From the NCBI GenBank assembly GCA_012513545.1, contig JAAZCB010000583.1:1-6052 (forward strand): a stretch of DNA of 6,052 nucleotides, written 5' to 3'. The DNA is from Clostridiaceae bacterium (GTDB lineage Bacteria; Bacillota_A; Clostridia; Acetivibrionales; Acetivibrionaceae). Position numbers and translations under genes: made by a program. The notes below the pieces were generated by a model, which was given only the letters and a program-made list of their open reading frames with translations, did not search any database and was not told the DNA's origin. Shown here one piece after another: positions 1-5,881 of this stretch; the stretch's first letter is position 1; every line of letters begins with the position of its first letter.

Positions 1-2
1 AA

Positions 3-209
3 GAGCTTAAAGGAATATTGAAACACAAGACAAAAAACAATTTTGATATTCTCGGAATTAAGTACGGAGAAAAATACAAAGAATTGGAATATGATGATGA
101 CGGTATTTGCGTTATAGAAATAATGCATAATCCTCAAAAGGACTTCTGGCAGGGAGAAGACGGACTATGGGATTATATGCTCGGAAGGGTAAAGGTTAAC
201 GGGAATTAA
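3..209 (+). CDS. C-terminal end of an unrecognised protein (5' truncated by window)
   Basis: An open reading frame runs from the left window edge to TAA at 207-209, giving about 68 residues. I treat it as the tail of a longer gene. The frame is open to the edge, no ATG lies near the left end, and the only early start, TTG at 18, has its AAGGA only two bases upstream, too close to act as a ribosome binding site. The visible part is hydrophilic, rich in Asp, Glu and Lys, with several aromatic residues (KDFWQGEDGLWDYM) and no membrane segment. I do not recognise the family. It lies 51 bases upstream of the glycosyltransferase genes in the same direction with no terminator between, so it probably belongs to the same glycan operon; that is inference from context only. 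Confidence 0.6.
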   Translation, partial: ELKGILKHKTKNNFDILGIKYGEKYKELEYDDDGICVIEIMHNPQKDFWQGEDGLWDYMLGRVKVNGN

Positions 210-260
210 TATTCGAAATTATCAGCTTGTTTTATATATGGAACGGGTGAGGGGGTTATA

Positions 261-2288
261 ATGAAACTCACGACAGAAGACAATAAAAAGAATTTGAAAT
301 ACTGCATTATAACAAGTGATGCGGAGGTTTTGCCGGATAAAAGCAAGATGGAAGCAGTCGGCTTTTATCAATGGATAAATGTCTTTGACGGACAGATATT
401 CAAGGCTGGAGACATACTGCCTCAACTAAGAGACGGTGATTTTGACATAATTCATGTCTTAATTAATCCGGCTAATTTTCCTGTCATCTGTTCTATACGT
501 GACAGACTGGGTGAGAGGTCCATTACAAAGCTTGTTTTAAGTATGGATATACCACATGGGTACTGGAAAAGGCATTCCATTTCTGCGGATAATCTGAAAG
601 AGGTTTTAAATAAAGCAGACCTGGTATTCGGGACAGAACATACCCTATGCCGCGAGTTGGAAAAGCATACGGACAAGCTTGTTTATGAACTTGCTCATCC
701 GGCGGATATAGAAAGGCTGAAAGCCTGTTCAGCCAGGGTCAATACTATGAAACTTGAAAAAAGAATTATAAATGTCATAGGACAGCGCAACTTAAAAAAC
801 CTGCGACTGCTAAAATGGTACGCCAAAGCCTATGAAGTCAGTATTAGAGTAATACTACACAGGGAAGATAACGCAAAACTGATAAAAAAGCTGAAGAGGG
901 CAGGCATTGAAGCAGTCAAATGCACCGATGACGAAAAACTCTGTGAATTACTGTCAGAAGGAGGCATGTCAGCGCCTTTCGATTACCCGAACTACGGTAA
1001 ATGGGTTATATATGCCGCTGCATGCGGCTCTTATGTGATTGGCAACACGCTGTCGGATGCAAGCAGAAGGTGCTATCCTCTGGTATATACAAAACGTCAG
1101 TCAATTAGTCGTTGTATAAAGCTTTTCGGCTTGGGGCTTAAAAGTCGGGAATTTGTCGAGTATGTATGTGAAAACGCTTATTACAAGGTTGAATACTACA
1201 ACTGGCACAATATGAAAGACCGCTTTCTAAAGCTTGTATACAAAGAAACAGGAGATAATCGGTTCGAAAACAAAAGCAGCATTAAGACCACTAAAACCAC
1301 ATCACCGGTTTTTTTAAGAGACATTAGGCACATAAGCGGGCAAGAGCGGGTTATGCACAAAAAGAATGAGGTATCTGTCGTTTGTCTGGTAAAAAACGGG
1401 ATGGAATACCTGGAGTCTTTTATAAATTATTACAGTGATCTGGGAGTCAAACATTTTGTCTTTATTGATAATTGCTCAACAGACGGTACTATGGAGTATT
1501 TAATGAATAGAGACAGGGTAACTCTTTACAGAACCGAATTACCCCATAAACATTATGAAAGCGAGATTCGCAGAACGGTAATTGAAAACTTCTTCAACGA
1601 CAGCTGGTGCCTTTGTGTGGATATTGATGAATTCTTTGACTACCCGGGTTCTGACAAAATATCCCTTTCGCAGTTTCTGGAATATTTGAATAAAAAGGCT
1701 TATACAGCAGTAGTTGCATATATGCTGGACATGTTCCCAATTAAAAGGGAATCTGACAATGCCTATCAATGTGGAAGCTTTACAGATAACTATTGCTATT
1801 ACGATATTTCTGCTGTAAAAAAAGGCGCATATTTTGACCACAATCCTAACTTCTGCAACTATAACATACTGGCGGACAAAAGTTTCAAGTTCTGTTACGG
1901 AGGTGTCAGACGCCGGTATTTCGGAAAGGACGCCAGCAAATACATACTTATCAAGCACCCGTTAATGTTTATAGATGGAAAAATTGAACCTGTCACAGAT
2001 CCGCATTTTTGCAACAAGGCTTATGTTGCTGATGTAAGCTGTATCTTGAAGCATTATAAATTTACTGACTCCTTTGTGAATAAGCTTGATAATGCAAAGA
2101 ATGACTATGGTTTCTTTGGGAAGCTTGAACATGAAGAGTATTACAGGATATTAATAGACAGGGGAAAAATAGATTTCTATTCTTCAACTGCCAGAAAGCT
2201 TGAGAATATAAATGACTTGATTGGGTCGGGCTTTATAAAAGCCTCTTCGGAATATAAAGATTATATGGAATTAATGATTAAAAGTTAG
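261..2288 (+). CDS. two-domain glycosyltransferase: GT-B-like N-terminal half plus GT2/GT92-like C-terminal half
   Basis: A 675-residue cytoplasmic protein with no signal peptide or clear membrane segment. Residues about 370-620 match the Glyco_tranf_2_4/GT92-like GT-A pattern: a V371-SVVCLVKNG nucleotide-sugar strand, F401-IDNCSTDGT, a metal-binding D454-I-D456-E457 followed by FFDYP, and a late HY pair (H598-Y599). This half should transfer a sugar from a nucleotide-sugar donor. Residues about 10-330 look like a diverged GT-B glycosyltransferase: MDIPHGYW at 95-102, HPADIERL at 146-153 resembling the usual domain-linker motif, and GKWVIYAAACGSYVIGN at 246-262 resembling the C-terminal donor site but without the usual acidic residue, so its activity is uncertain. 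The ATG at 261 is supported by a G-rich ribosome site (GGGTGAGGGGG, 245-255). The next gene starts 13 bases after the stop. Donor and acceptor sugars cannot be read from the sequence. Confidence 0.85.
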   Translation: MKLTTEDNKKNLKYCIITSDAEVLPDKSKMEAVGFYQWINVFDGQIFKAGDILPQLRDGDFDIIHVLINPANFPVICSIRDRLGERSITKLVLSMDIPHGYWKRHSISADNLKEVLNKADLVFGTEHTLCRELEKHTDKLVYELAHPADIERLKACSARVNTMKLEKRIINVIGQRNLKNLRLLKWYAKAYEVSIRVILHREDNAKLIKKLKRAGIEAVKCTDDEKLCELLSEGGMSAPFDYPNYGKWVIYAAACGSYVIGNTLSDASRRCYPLVYTKRQSISRCIKLFGLGLKSREFVEYVCENAYYKVEYYNWHNMKDRFLKLVYKETGDNRFENKSSIKTTKTTSPVFLRDIRHISGQERVMHKKNEVSVVCLVKNGMEYLESFINYYSDLGVKHFVFIDNCSTDGTMEYLMNRDRVTLYRTELPHKHYESEIRRTVIENFFNDSWCLCVDIDEFFDYPGSDKISLSQFLEYLNKKAYTAVVAYMLDMFPIKRESDNAYQCGSFTDNYCYYDISAVKKGAYFDHNPNFCNYNILADKSFKFCYGGVRRRYFGKDASKYILIKHPLMFIDGKIEPVTDPHFCNKAYVADVSCILKHYKFTDSFVNKLDNAKNDYGFFGKLEHEEYYRILIDRGKIDFYSSTARKLENINDLIGSGFIKASSEYKDYMELMIKS

Positions 2289-2301
2289 TAGGAGGGGGAG
2301 T

Positions 2302-3822
2302 ATGGGAACTATTAAAATAGTTTCAGCATCGGACAGCCGATATGTACAACACCTTGCAGTCACCTTTGTCTCGCTGCTTGAGAACACATCGAAGAAAAAA
2401 GAAATAGAGCTTTTTGTAATTGACGGAGGATTATCTCCTAAAGATAAGGATTTACTTCGGCTATGTATCTTAAGGTATGGCTGCAGCTTGAAATTCCTGA
2501 CTATAGAACCTTCACTGTATGAAAAATTTCCTCAGAGTCCTTCAGCAAGTACTGCTACGTATTTTAGAATTTTTGTGCCTGAATTGCTTGATACAAATAT
2601 TGATAAGGTTATTTACCTGGATTGTGACATTGTAGTCAGGGGAGATATCTCGGAATTGTGGGACCTGGACATTTCTGAATACTTCCTGGCTGCGGTTGAA
2701 GACTGCGGTATTGAACATGCCGGCATGTATACTGCAGTGATAAAGAAAAAATTAGGCATGCAAAGAAGGGACAAGTATTTTAATGCAGGCGTACTGGTTA
2801 TGAACTTGAAAAAAATGAGGGAAGACAATACTTCAGGAAAAGTCAGCAAATTTCTTGTTGAGAATCCGGAAAAGGCCGCTTTTGCAGACCAGGACGGTTT
2901 GAATGTCATACTGAAAAATCAATGGCTTGAGCTTGCATTGGAATGGAACCAGCAGGGGGCCCACTGCGAGCTTTTTGAAAAAAAGCAAATCATAAGTGAT
3001 AGTATGTATAGAGCTGTTAAAGCTCCAAAATTAATTCATTACACTACCACATATTACATTAATACCAAACCATGGCACTTTAAAGATATGCATCCCTTTA
3101 AAGAGGAGTATTATAAATACCTTGACAATACACCCTGGAAGAGTTATGTACCGTCTGACAGTTCCTTTGCCAACGCCCTTTACAAAATGTTTTTCAAGTC
3201 CTTTGCAGGAAGCCTGTTCAAAAGGTATACCCGGTTTGTGGATATAAGCTATTATTATGACAGATTTTTTATGCCTCGAAAAATGGCAGACTCAGCTATT
3301 GTAAAATTCATATACTATCTGCTTTTCCCAATTGGTTACTACTATATGAATTTCATGTCCCTACTTGCCCGTTTGTCTTACGAACTGGAAAAAAGGAACC
3401 AGGCTTCGGAGGACCCAGTGAAATCTTTTTTTAGGAGAATGGCGTATTTGGCTGTTTTGCCAAGCAGATACCTGGTATATGGCTACTTAAGGACAGGCTT
3501 GATAGAAGAGACTTTTGGAGAAAAATACACCTGTCCGTGCTGCGGGTATAAGACCTTGAAAACCAGAATAATCGAAGCAGATGGAATATGTGGCATATGC
3601 TACTGGAAAAATGACACATTCCAGTTGGAAAACCCCGATAGTGAAAAGGGTGCAAATGAAGTTTCCTTAAATCAGGCACGTATTAATTTTAAAAACTTTG
3701 GTGCCTCGGATTTGAGGTACAGGTACTTTGTCAGAAAACCCGGCAGATATGATAAAAAGGATAGAGACAAGTCGGCACTGGAAAATACATGCGTTAAGCA
3801 CAAAATAAATATGATTGGTTGA
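2302..3822 (+). CDS. GT8-family glycosyltransferase with C-terminal CPCC zinc-ribbon-like domain
   Basis: A 506-residue protein. Residues 1-270 are a complete GT8 (LgtC/glycogenin-like, retaining) catalytic domain: the IKIVSASD nucleotide-binding start, VIYLDCDIVVRGD with the metal-binding D107-x-D109, FNAGVLVMNL around N161, ADQDGLN around D198, and a late HYTTTYYINTKPW (246-258) equivalent to the family's H-x-x-x-x-KPW motif. Family knowledge gives transfer from a UDP-sugar onto a glycan or lipid-linked acceptor. Residues about 280-405 are a basic, aromatic linker with hydrophobic stretches (such as FIYYLLFPIGYYY) that may bind the membrane. Residues about 409-482 match the Cys_rich_CPCC family: C411-P-C413-C414-G-Y, then C430-x-x-C433-Y-W, then NPDSEKGANEVSLNQAR and NFKNFGA. 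That domain is normally a small separate protein. The start is fixed by AGGAGGGGG at 2290-2298. TGA is followed at once by TAA. Confidence 0.9.
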   Translation: MGTIKIVSASDSRYVQHLAVTFVSLLENTSKKKEIELFVIDGGLSPKDKDLLRLCILRYGCSLKFLTIEPSLYEKFPQSPSASTATYFRIFVPELLDTNIDKVIYLDCDIVVRGDISELWDLDISEYFLAAVEDCGIEHAGMYTAVIKKKLGMQRRDKYFNAGVLVMNLKKMREDNTSGKVSKFLVENPEKAAFADQDGLNVILKNQWLELALEWNQQGAHCELFEKKQIISDSMYRAVKAPKLIHYTTTYYINTKPWHFKDMHPFKEEYYKYLDNTPWKSYVPSDSSFANALYKMFFKSFAGSLFKRYTRFVDISYYYDRFFMPRKMADSAIVKFIYYLLFPIGYYYMNFMSLLARLSYELEKRNQASEDPVKSFFRRMAYLAVLPSRYLVYGYLRTGLIEETFGEKYTCPCCGYKTLKTRIIEADGICGICYWKNDTFQLENPDSEKGANEVSLNQARINFKNFGASDLRYRYFVRKPGRYDKKDRDKSALENTCVKHKINMIG

Positions 3823-3840
3823 TAACGGGGAGAGTTGACT

Positions 3841-5343
3841 ATGCAATTAACTAAAAGCAAAAAAATTAATGTTGGATATATTTTGTTATGGTGCATATTG
3901 TTAGGGGCAGGCATGATATTTTTAATCTTTAATAATACCCACGAGGGTATATGGAATGATGAATCCTATTCAGTGGCATATGCCAGACTTCCGATTAATG
4001 AGTTTTTCAGCCTGGTGAGGTATGACAGTCATCCTCCCCTTTATTATATTATGTTGAAAATATTTATGCTTCTTTTTGGAAAATCTCTTTTTGCACTGAG
4101 AACTTTTTCGACTCTGGGAATATTTGCCATGGGTGCATTGGGCGCTGGTCCGGTAAAAAAGATATGCGGAGAAAAAACAGGCGTGATTTTCTCAATACTG
4201 GTTTTTATTACTCCGGCAAGTCTTACTTATGGTCAGGAGATAAGAATGTATTCATGGGCTGCATTTTTTGTGACAGGCAGTGCACTATACGGATATCTTT
4301 CCTTTACCAAACCTTTTAAAAAGAATTGGTTAATCTATGGGCTTTTTACATTGGCGGCGAGTTTTACCCATTACTATGCAATGCTGGCTGTTATTTTTAT
4401 TAATGGGTTTGTTGCTCTTTTAGTATTGAGCTCTAAAGATATGACAAAAGTAAAAGTATTTGTTTTGACAACTGCTGCAGTTGTCTTATGCTGTATACCA
4501 CTGTTTTTCCATTTGTTTAGCTATGTATTTACCAGTGGCGGTGTTAAGTGGATTCCTGAGCTGACCTTCGAGAAAGTTATTGAAATATTGGCAAGTCCCT
4601 ATGGAAGTAAAGCAGTAATACGCCAAACTGCATTATCTGTTGCTACATACTTTTGCCTTGTTGCGATTATTATCTGGGGATTTATTAACTGCATAAGGAA
4701 GAAAGAAGAGCATTTTCTTCTGCCTCTGATTTCAATTTCAGCGTACCTTGGAACAATTTTATTCGCGGTTGCCTACTCGATTATTTCTAAACCTGCTATC
4801 GTAGACAGGTATACAATACCGCTTTTAGGGTTGTTTTTGCTAACGGTTGCCTTTATGATCTCAAGATTAAAGACATCGAAAGCAGCAGTTCTTTGTATTG
4901 CCGTATTATTAGCTTCTTCTCCTCAGTTGGTCAACATTGAAAAAAGCCGTTTCAATGGACCGGTAGAAGAAGTGGTGTCATATCTTAAATCAAATATTGG
5001 AGAGGATGACTGTTTTATTCACACGGATGTGTGTACAATGGGCACTCTGTCTTATTACTTTCCGCAGCATGAGCACCTGATATATAATAAAAATGCGATT
5101 ATGAATATCAGAGAAAAGCAATTTGCTCCGGAGGTTGACGTATTCTGGGGCTCCGATCTGGGTATATTTTCGAAAGACAAAAGTAAGGTGTGGGTTCTGG
5201 ATTATAAACTGTCAGCGAATAACGGCATATTAAAGGAATGGGTAAATGAAGATAGGGTAAAAGTAATTGATACAACCAAAGAATTTAAACTCAAAGAATC
5301 ATGGCTTGATGTTTCGATAACGGGAGTAGAAGTTAGAGAATAA
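3841..5343 (+). CDS. GT-C (GT39/PMT_2-like) polytopic membrane glycosyltransferase
   Basis: A 500-residue integral membrane protein with roughly nine to eleven hydrophobic segments over residues 10-355 and a soluble C-terminal tail of about 140 residues. It carries the marks of the dolichyl/polyprenyl-phosphate-sugar dependent GT-C superfamily: W38-N-D40-E41-S-Y in the first external loop, with the catalytic-type acidic pair, D62-SHPPLYY, YGQEIRMYS around residues 130-138, THYYA around H177 and VDRYTIPLLG from V321. Family members move a sugar from a polyprenyl-phosphate carrier to a protein or glycan outside the membrane; the acceptor here is unknown. I start at ATG 3841 rather than in-frame TTG 3835, because GGGGAG (3827-3832) sits eight bases before the ATG but only two before the TTG. 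It is the last gene of the glycan operon, 18 bases after the GT8 gene. No convincing terminator follows it. Confidence 0.88.
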   Translation: MQLTKSKKINVGYILLWCILLGAGMIFLIFNNTHEGIWNDESYSVAYARLPINEFFSLVRYDSHPPLYYIMLKIFMLLFGKSLFALRTFSTLGIFAMGALGAGPVKKICGEKTGVIFSILVFITPASLTYGQEIRMYSWAAFFVTGSALYGYLSFTKPFKKNWLIYGLFTLAASFTHYYAMLAVIFINGFVALLVLSSKDMTKVKVFVLTTAAVVLCCIPLFFHLFSYVFTSGGVKWIPELTFEKVIEILASPYGSKAVIRQTALSVATYFCLVAIIIWGFINCIRKKEEHFLLPLISISAYLGTILFAVAYSIISKPAIVDRYTIPLLGLFLLTVAFMISRLKTSKAAVLCIAVLLASSPQLVNIEKSRFNGPVEEVVSYLKSNIGEDDCFIHTDVCTMGTLSYYFPQHEHLIYNKNAIMNIREKQFAPEVDVFWGSDLGIFSKDKSKVWVLDYKLSANNGILKEWVNEDRVKVIDTTKEFKLKESWLDVSITGVEVRE

Positions 5344-5452
5344 TATTATCCAGCGTTATATTTAAAGCTTCATCAAGAATTGCAGTAACGTTGACCGCCA
5401 TTCACGTAATTTGTGTCAATTATTACAAAATTATTACAAATAAAAATTTCCC
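5344..5452. other. intergenic spacer after the glycan operon
   Basis: No ORF with a ribosome site, no RNA gene and no strong hairpin-plus-T-tract terminator can be seen here. The downstream part becomes very AT-rich and contains the tandem repeat described separately, leading into the promoter at 5453. Confidence 0.6.
5419..5440 (+). repeat. two perfect tandem copies of an 11-bp unit upstream of a promoter
   Basis: ATTATTACAAA occurs at 5419-5429 and again at 5430-5440. The period of 11 bp is about one helical turn, so both copies face the same side of the DNA. They end 12 bases before the -35 box of the 5453 promoter, around -49 to -70 relative to the predicted start. Position and AT content fit an UP element or an activator/repressor site; chance in AT-rich DNA is also possible. 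Confidence 0.55.
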
Positions 5453-5482
5453 TTGACGGGATAATTGTACCTGTGTTATTAT
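5453..5482 (+). promoter_or_regulatory. sigma-A type promoter with extended -10
   Basis: The -35 box is TTGACG (5453-5458) and the -10 box is TATTAT (5477-5482), 18 bases apart, with a TGn extension (TGT at 5474-5476) directly before the -10. The predicted start of transcription is near 5489, just before the leader hairpin. This is the best promoter in the window and it reads into the 48-codon ORF. Confidence 0.75.
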
Positions 5483-5489
5483 TTAAACA

Positions 5490-5519
5490 CTATGCCTTGA
5501 AAAATGTTGCTCGGCATAG
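5490..5519 (+). promoter_or_regulatory. 5' leader hairpin
   Basis: CTATGCC (5490-5496) pairs perfectly with GGCATAG (5513-5519) around a 16-base loop. It would form at the very 5' end of the RNA from the 5453 promoter and stops 11 bases before the ribosome site, leaving that site free. A hairpin in this position typically stabilises an mRNA; it could also be a small regulatory element. I see no match to a riboswitch class I know. Confidence 0.6.
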
Positions 5520-5543
5520 AAGTTAATTTTAAGGAGGATAACA

Positions 5544-5690
5544 ATGGCTAAGTTGATATCTCTAAAACTCAGACAAATTAATACAGCGTTAAGTTATGGG
5601 TATGAACCAAGTATTGATCTACTTATACATTGGCTTAATCCTCTATATTCAAAATGCAGAAAACGGTTGTTCTCCGTTGGGATTTCGTAA
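5544..5690 (+). CDS. 48-residue basic small protein or leader peptide, unknown function
   Basis: The ATG at 5544 follows a near-perfect Shine-Dalgarno site (AAGGAGG, 5531-5537) with six bases between, and the frame ends at TAA 5688-5690. The product starts MAKLISLKLRQINTALSYGY and is basic: seven Lys/Arg against two acidic residues, with a basic cluster (KCRKR) at 37-41. The middle (IDLLIHWLNPLY) is hydrophobic but too short for a sure membrane segment. It is framed by its own promoter, leader hairpin and terminator, which argues for real expression. I do not recognise the family. It could be a small protein, a leader peptide for the tRNA region beyond the terminator, or the preserved start of a decayed longer gene. 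A small 5-bp hairpin (AACGG 5662-5666 with CCGTT 5674-5678) lies near its 3' end. Confidence 0.5.
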   Translation: MAKLISLKLRQINTALSYGYEPSIDLLIHWLNPLYSKCRKRLFSVGIS

Positions 5691-5716
5691 GGAAAAACAA
5701 TAAAGCATTTATAGAG

Positions 5717-5753
5717 AGTGGTTAAGTCTAAAAAAGGATTTAACCACTTTTTT
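5717..5753 (+). terminator. rho-independent terminator
   Basis: AGTGGTTAA (5717-5725) pairs perfectly with TTAACCACT (5740-5748), a 9-bp stem with a 14-base loop, followed directly by a T-tract (5748-5753) and AATT. It closes the 48-codon unit, 27 bases after its stop codon. The tRNA-like cluster begins only 17 bases further on, so readthrough could feed it. Confidence 0.85.
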
Positions 5754-5769
5754 AATTGTGTAAAAATAA

Positions 5770-5846
5770 GCAGGGATAATCGAATTGGAATAGATACTTG
5801 TCTTAGAAACAAGTTTTTGAGGGTTCGAGTCCCTCTCCCTGTACCA
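5770..5846 (+). tRNA. atypical tRNA, anticodon UAG (Leu codons) with short variable loop
   Basis: A full cloverleaf with encoded CCA. Acceptor GCAGGGA (5770-5776) pairs with TCCCTGT (5836-5842) with one G-U at the end; discriminator A5843 and CCA 5844-5846 follow. The D arm has a 3-bp stem (5779-5781 with 5793-5795) and the conserved GG at 5787-5788. The anticodon stem CTTGT/ACAAG (5797-5801, 5809-5813) encloses loop CTTAGAA with anticodon TAG at 5804-5806. The T arm GAGGG/CCCTC holds loop TTCGAGT. The anticodon implies leucine (CUA), and A73 agrees, but tRNA-Leu has a long variable arm and usually G after the UAG anticodon. Here the variable loop is just TTTTT and position 37 is A. So the amino acid is uncertain: it may be a drifted or specialised tRNA. 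No clear promoter of its own is visible. Confidence 0.75.
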
Positions 5847-5865
5847 GTAACAAGTTGTGTTTGAC

Positions 5866-5881
5866 AATAGTTTTAACTATT
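5866..5881. repeat. short perfect inverted repeat between tRNA-like sequences
   Basis: AATAGTT (5866-5872) and AACTATT (5875-5881) are perfect inverted copies separated by two bases. As RNA this gives about 6 bp with a TTTA loop. Its right arm overlaps the left arm of the longer inverted repeat starting at 5877, so the two foldings exclude each other. Confidence 0.5.

Noticed and set aside
18..20. TTG as a true start of a 63-residue protein
   Set aside because: The frame is open to the window edge and AAGGA is too close to the TTG, so the sequence is better read as the end of a longer gene.
1539..1958. Minus-strand ORF of 139 codons inside the first glycosyltransferase gene
   Set aside because: It lies opposite the conserved GT2/GT92-like catalytic region, has no recognisable domain, and is a shadow of the real gene.
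3835..3840. TTG start codon for the membrane transferase
   Set aside because: It leaves only two bases to the GGGGAG ribosome site. ATG at 3841 has an eight-base spacing.
5490..5760. T-box or other known riboswitch controlling the small unit
   Set aside because: No T-box sequence or specifier-type stem, and no riboswitch core I know, can be found between the promoter and the terminator.
5594..5812. Minus-strand ORF of 72 codons
   Set aside because: It spans the small ORF, the terminator and half of the UAG tRNA on the opposite strand, has no recognisable motif, and is explained by those features.
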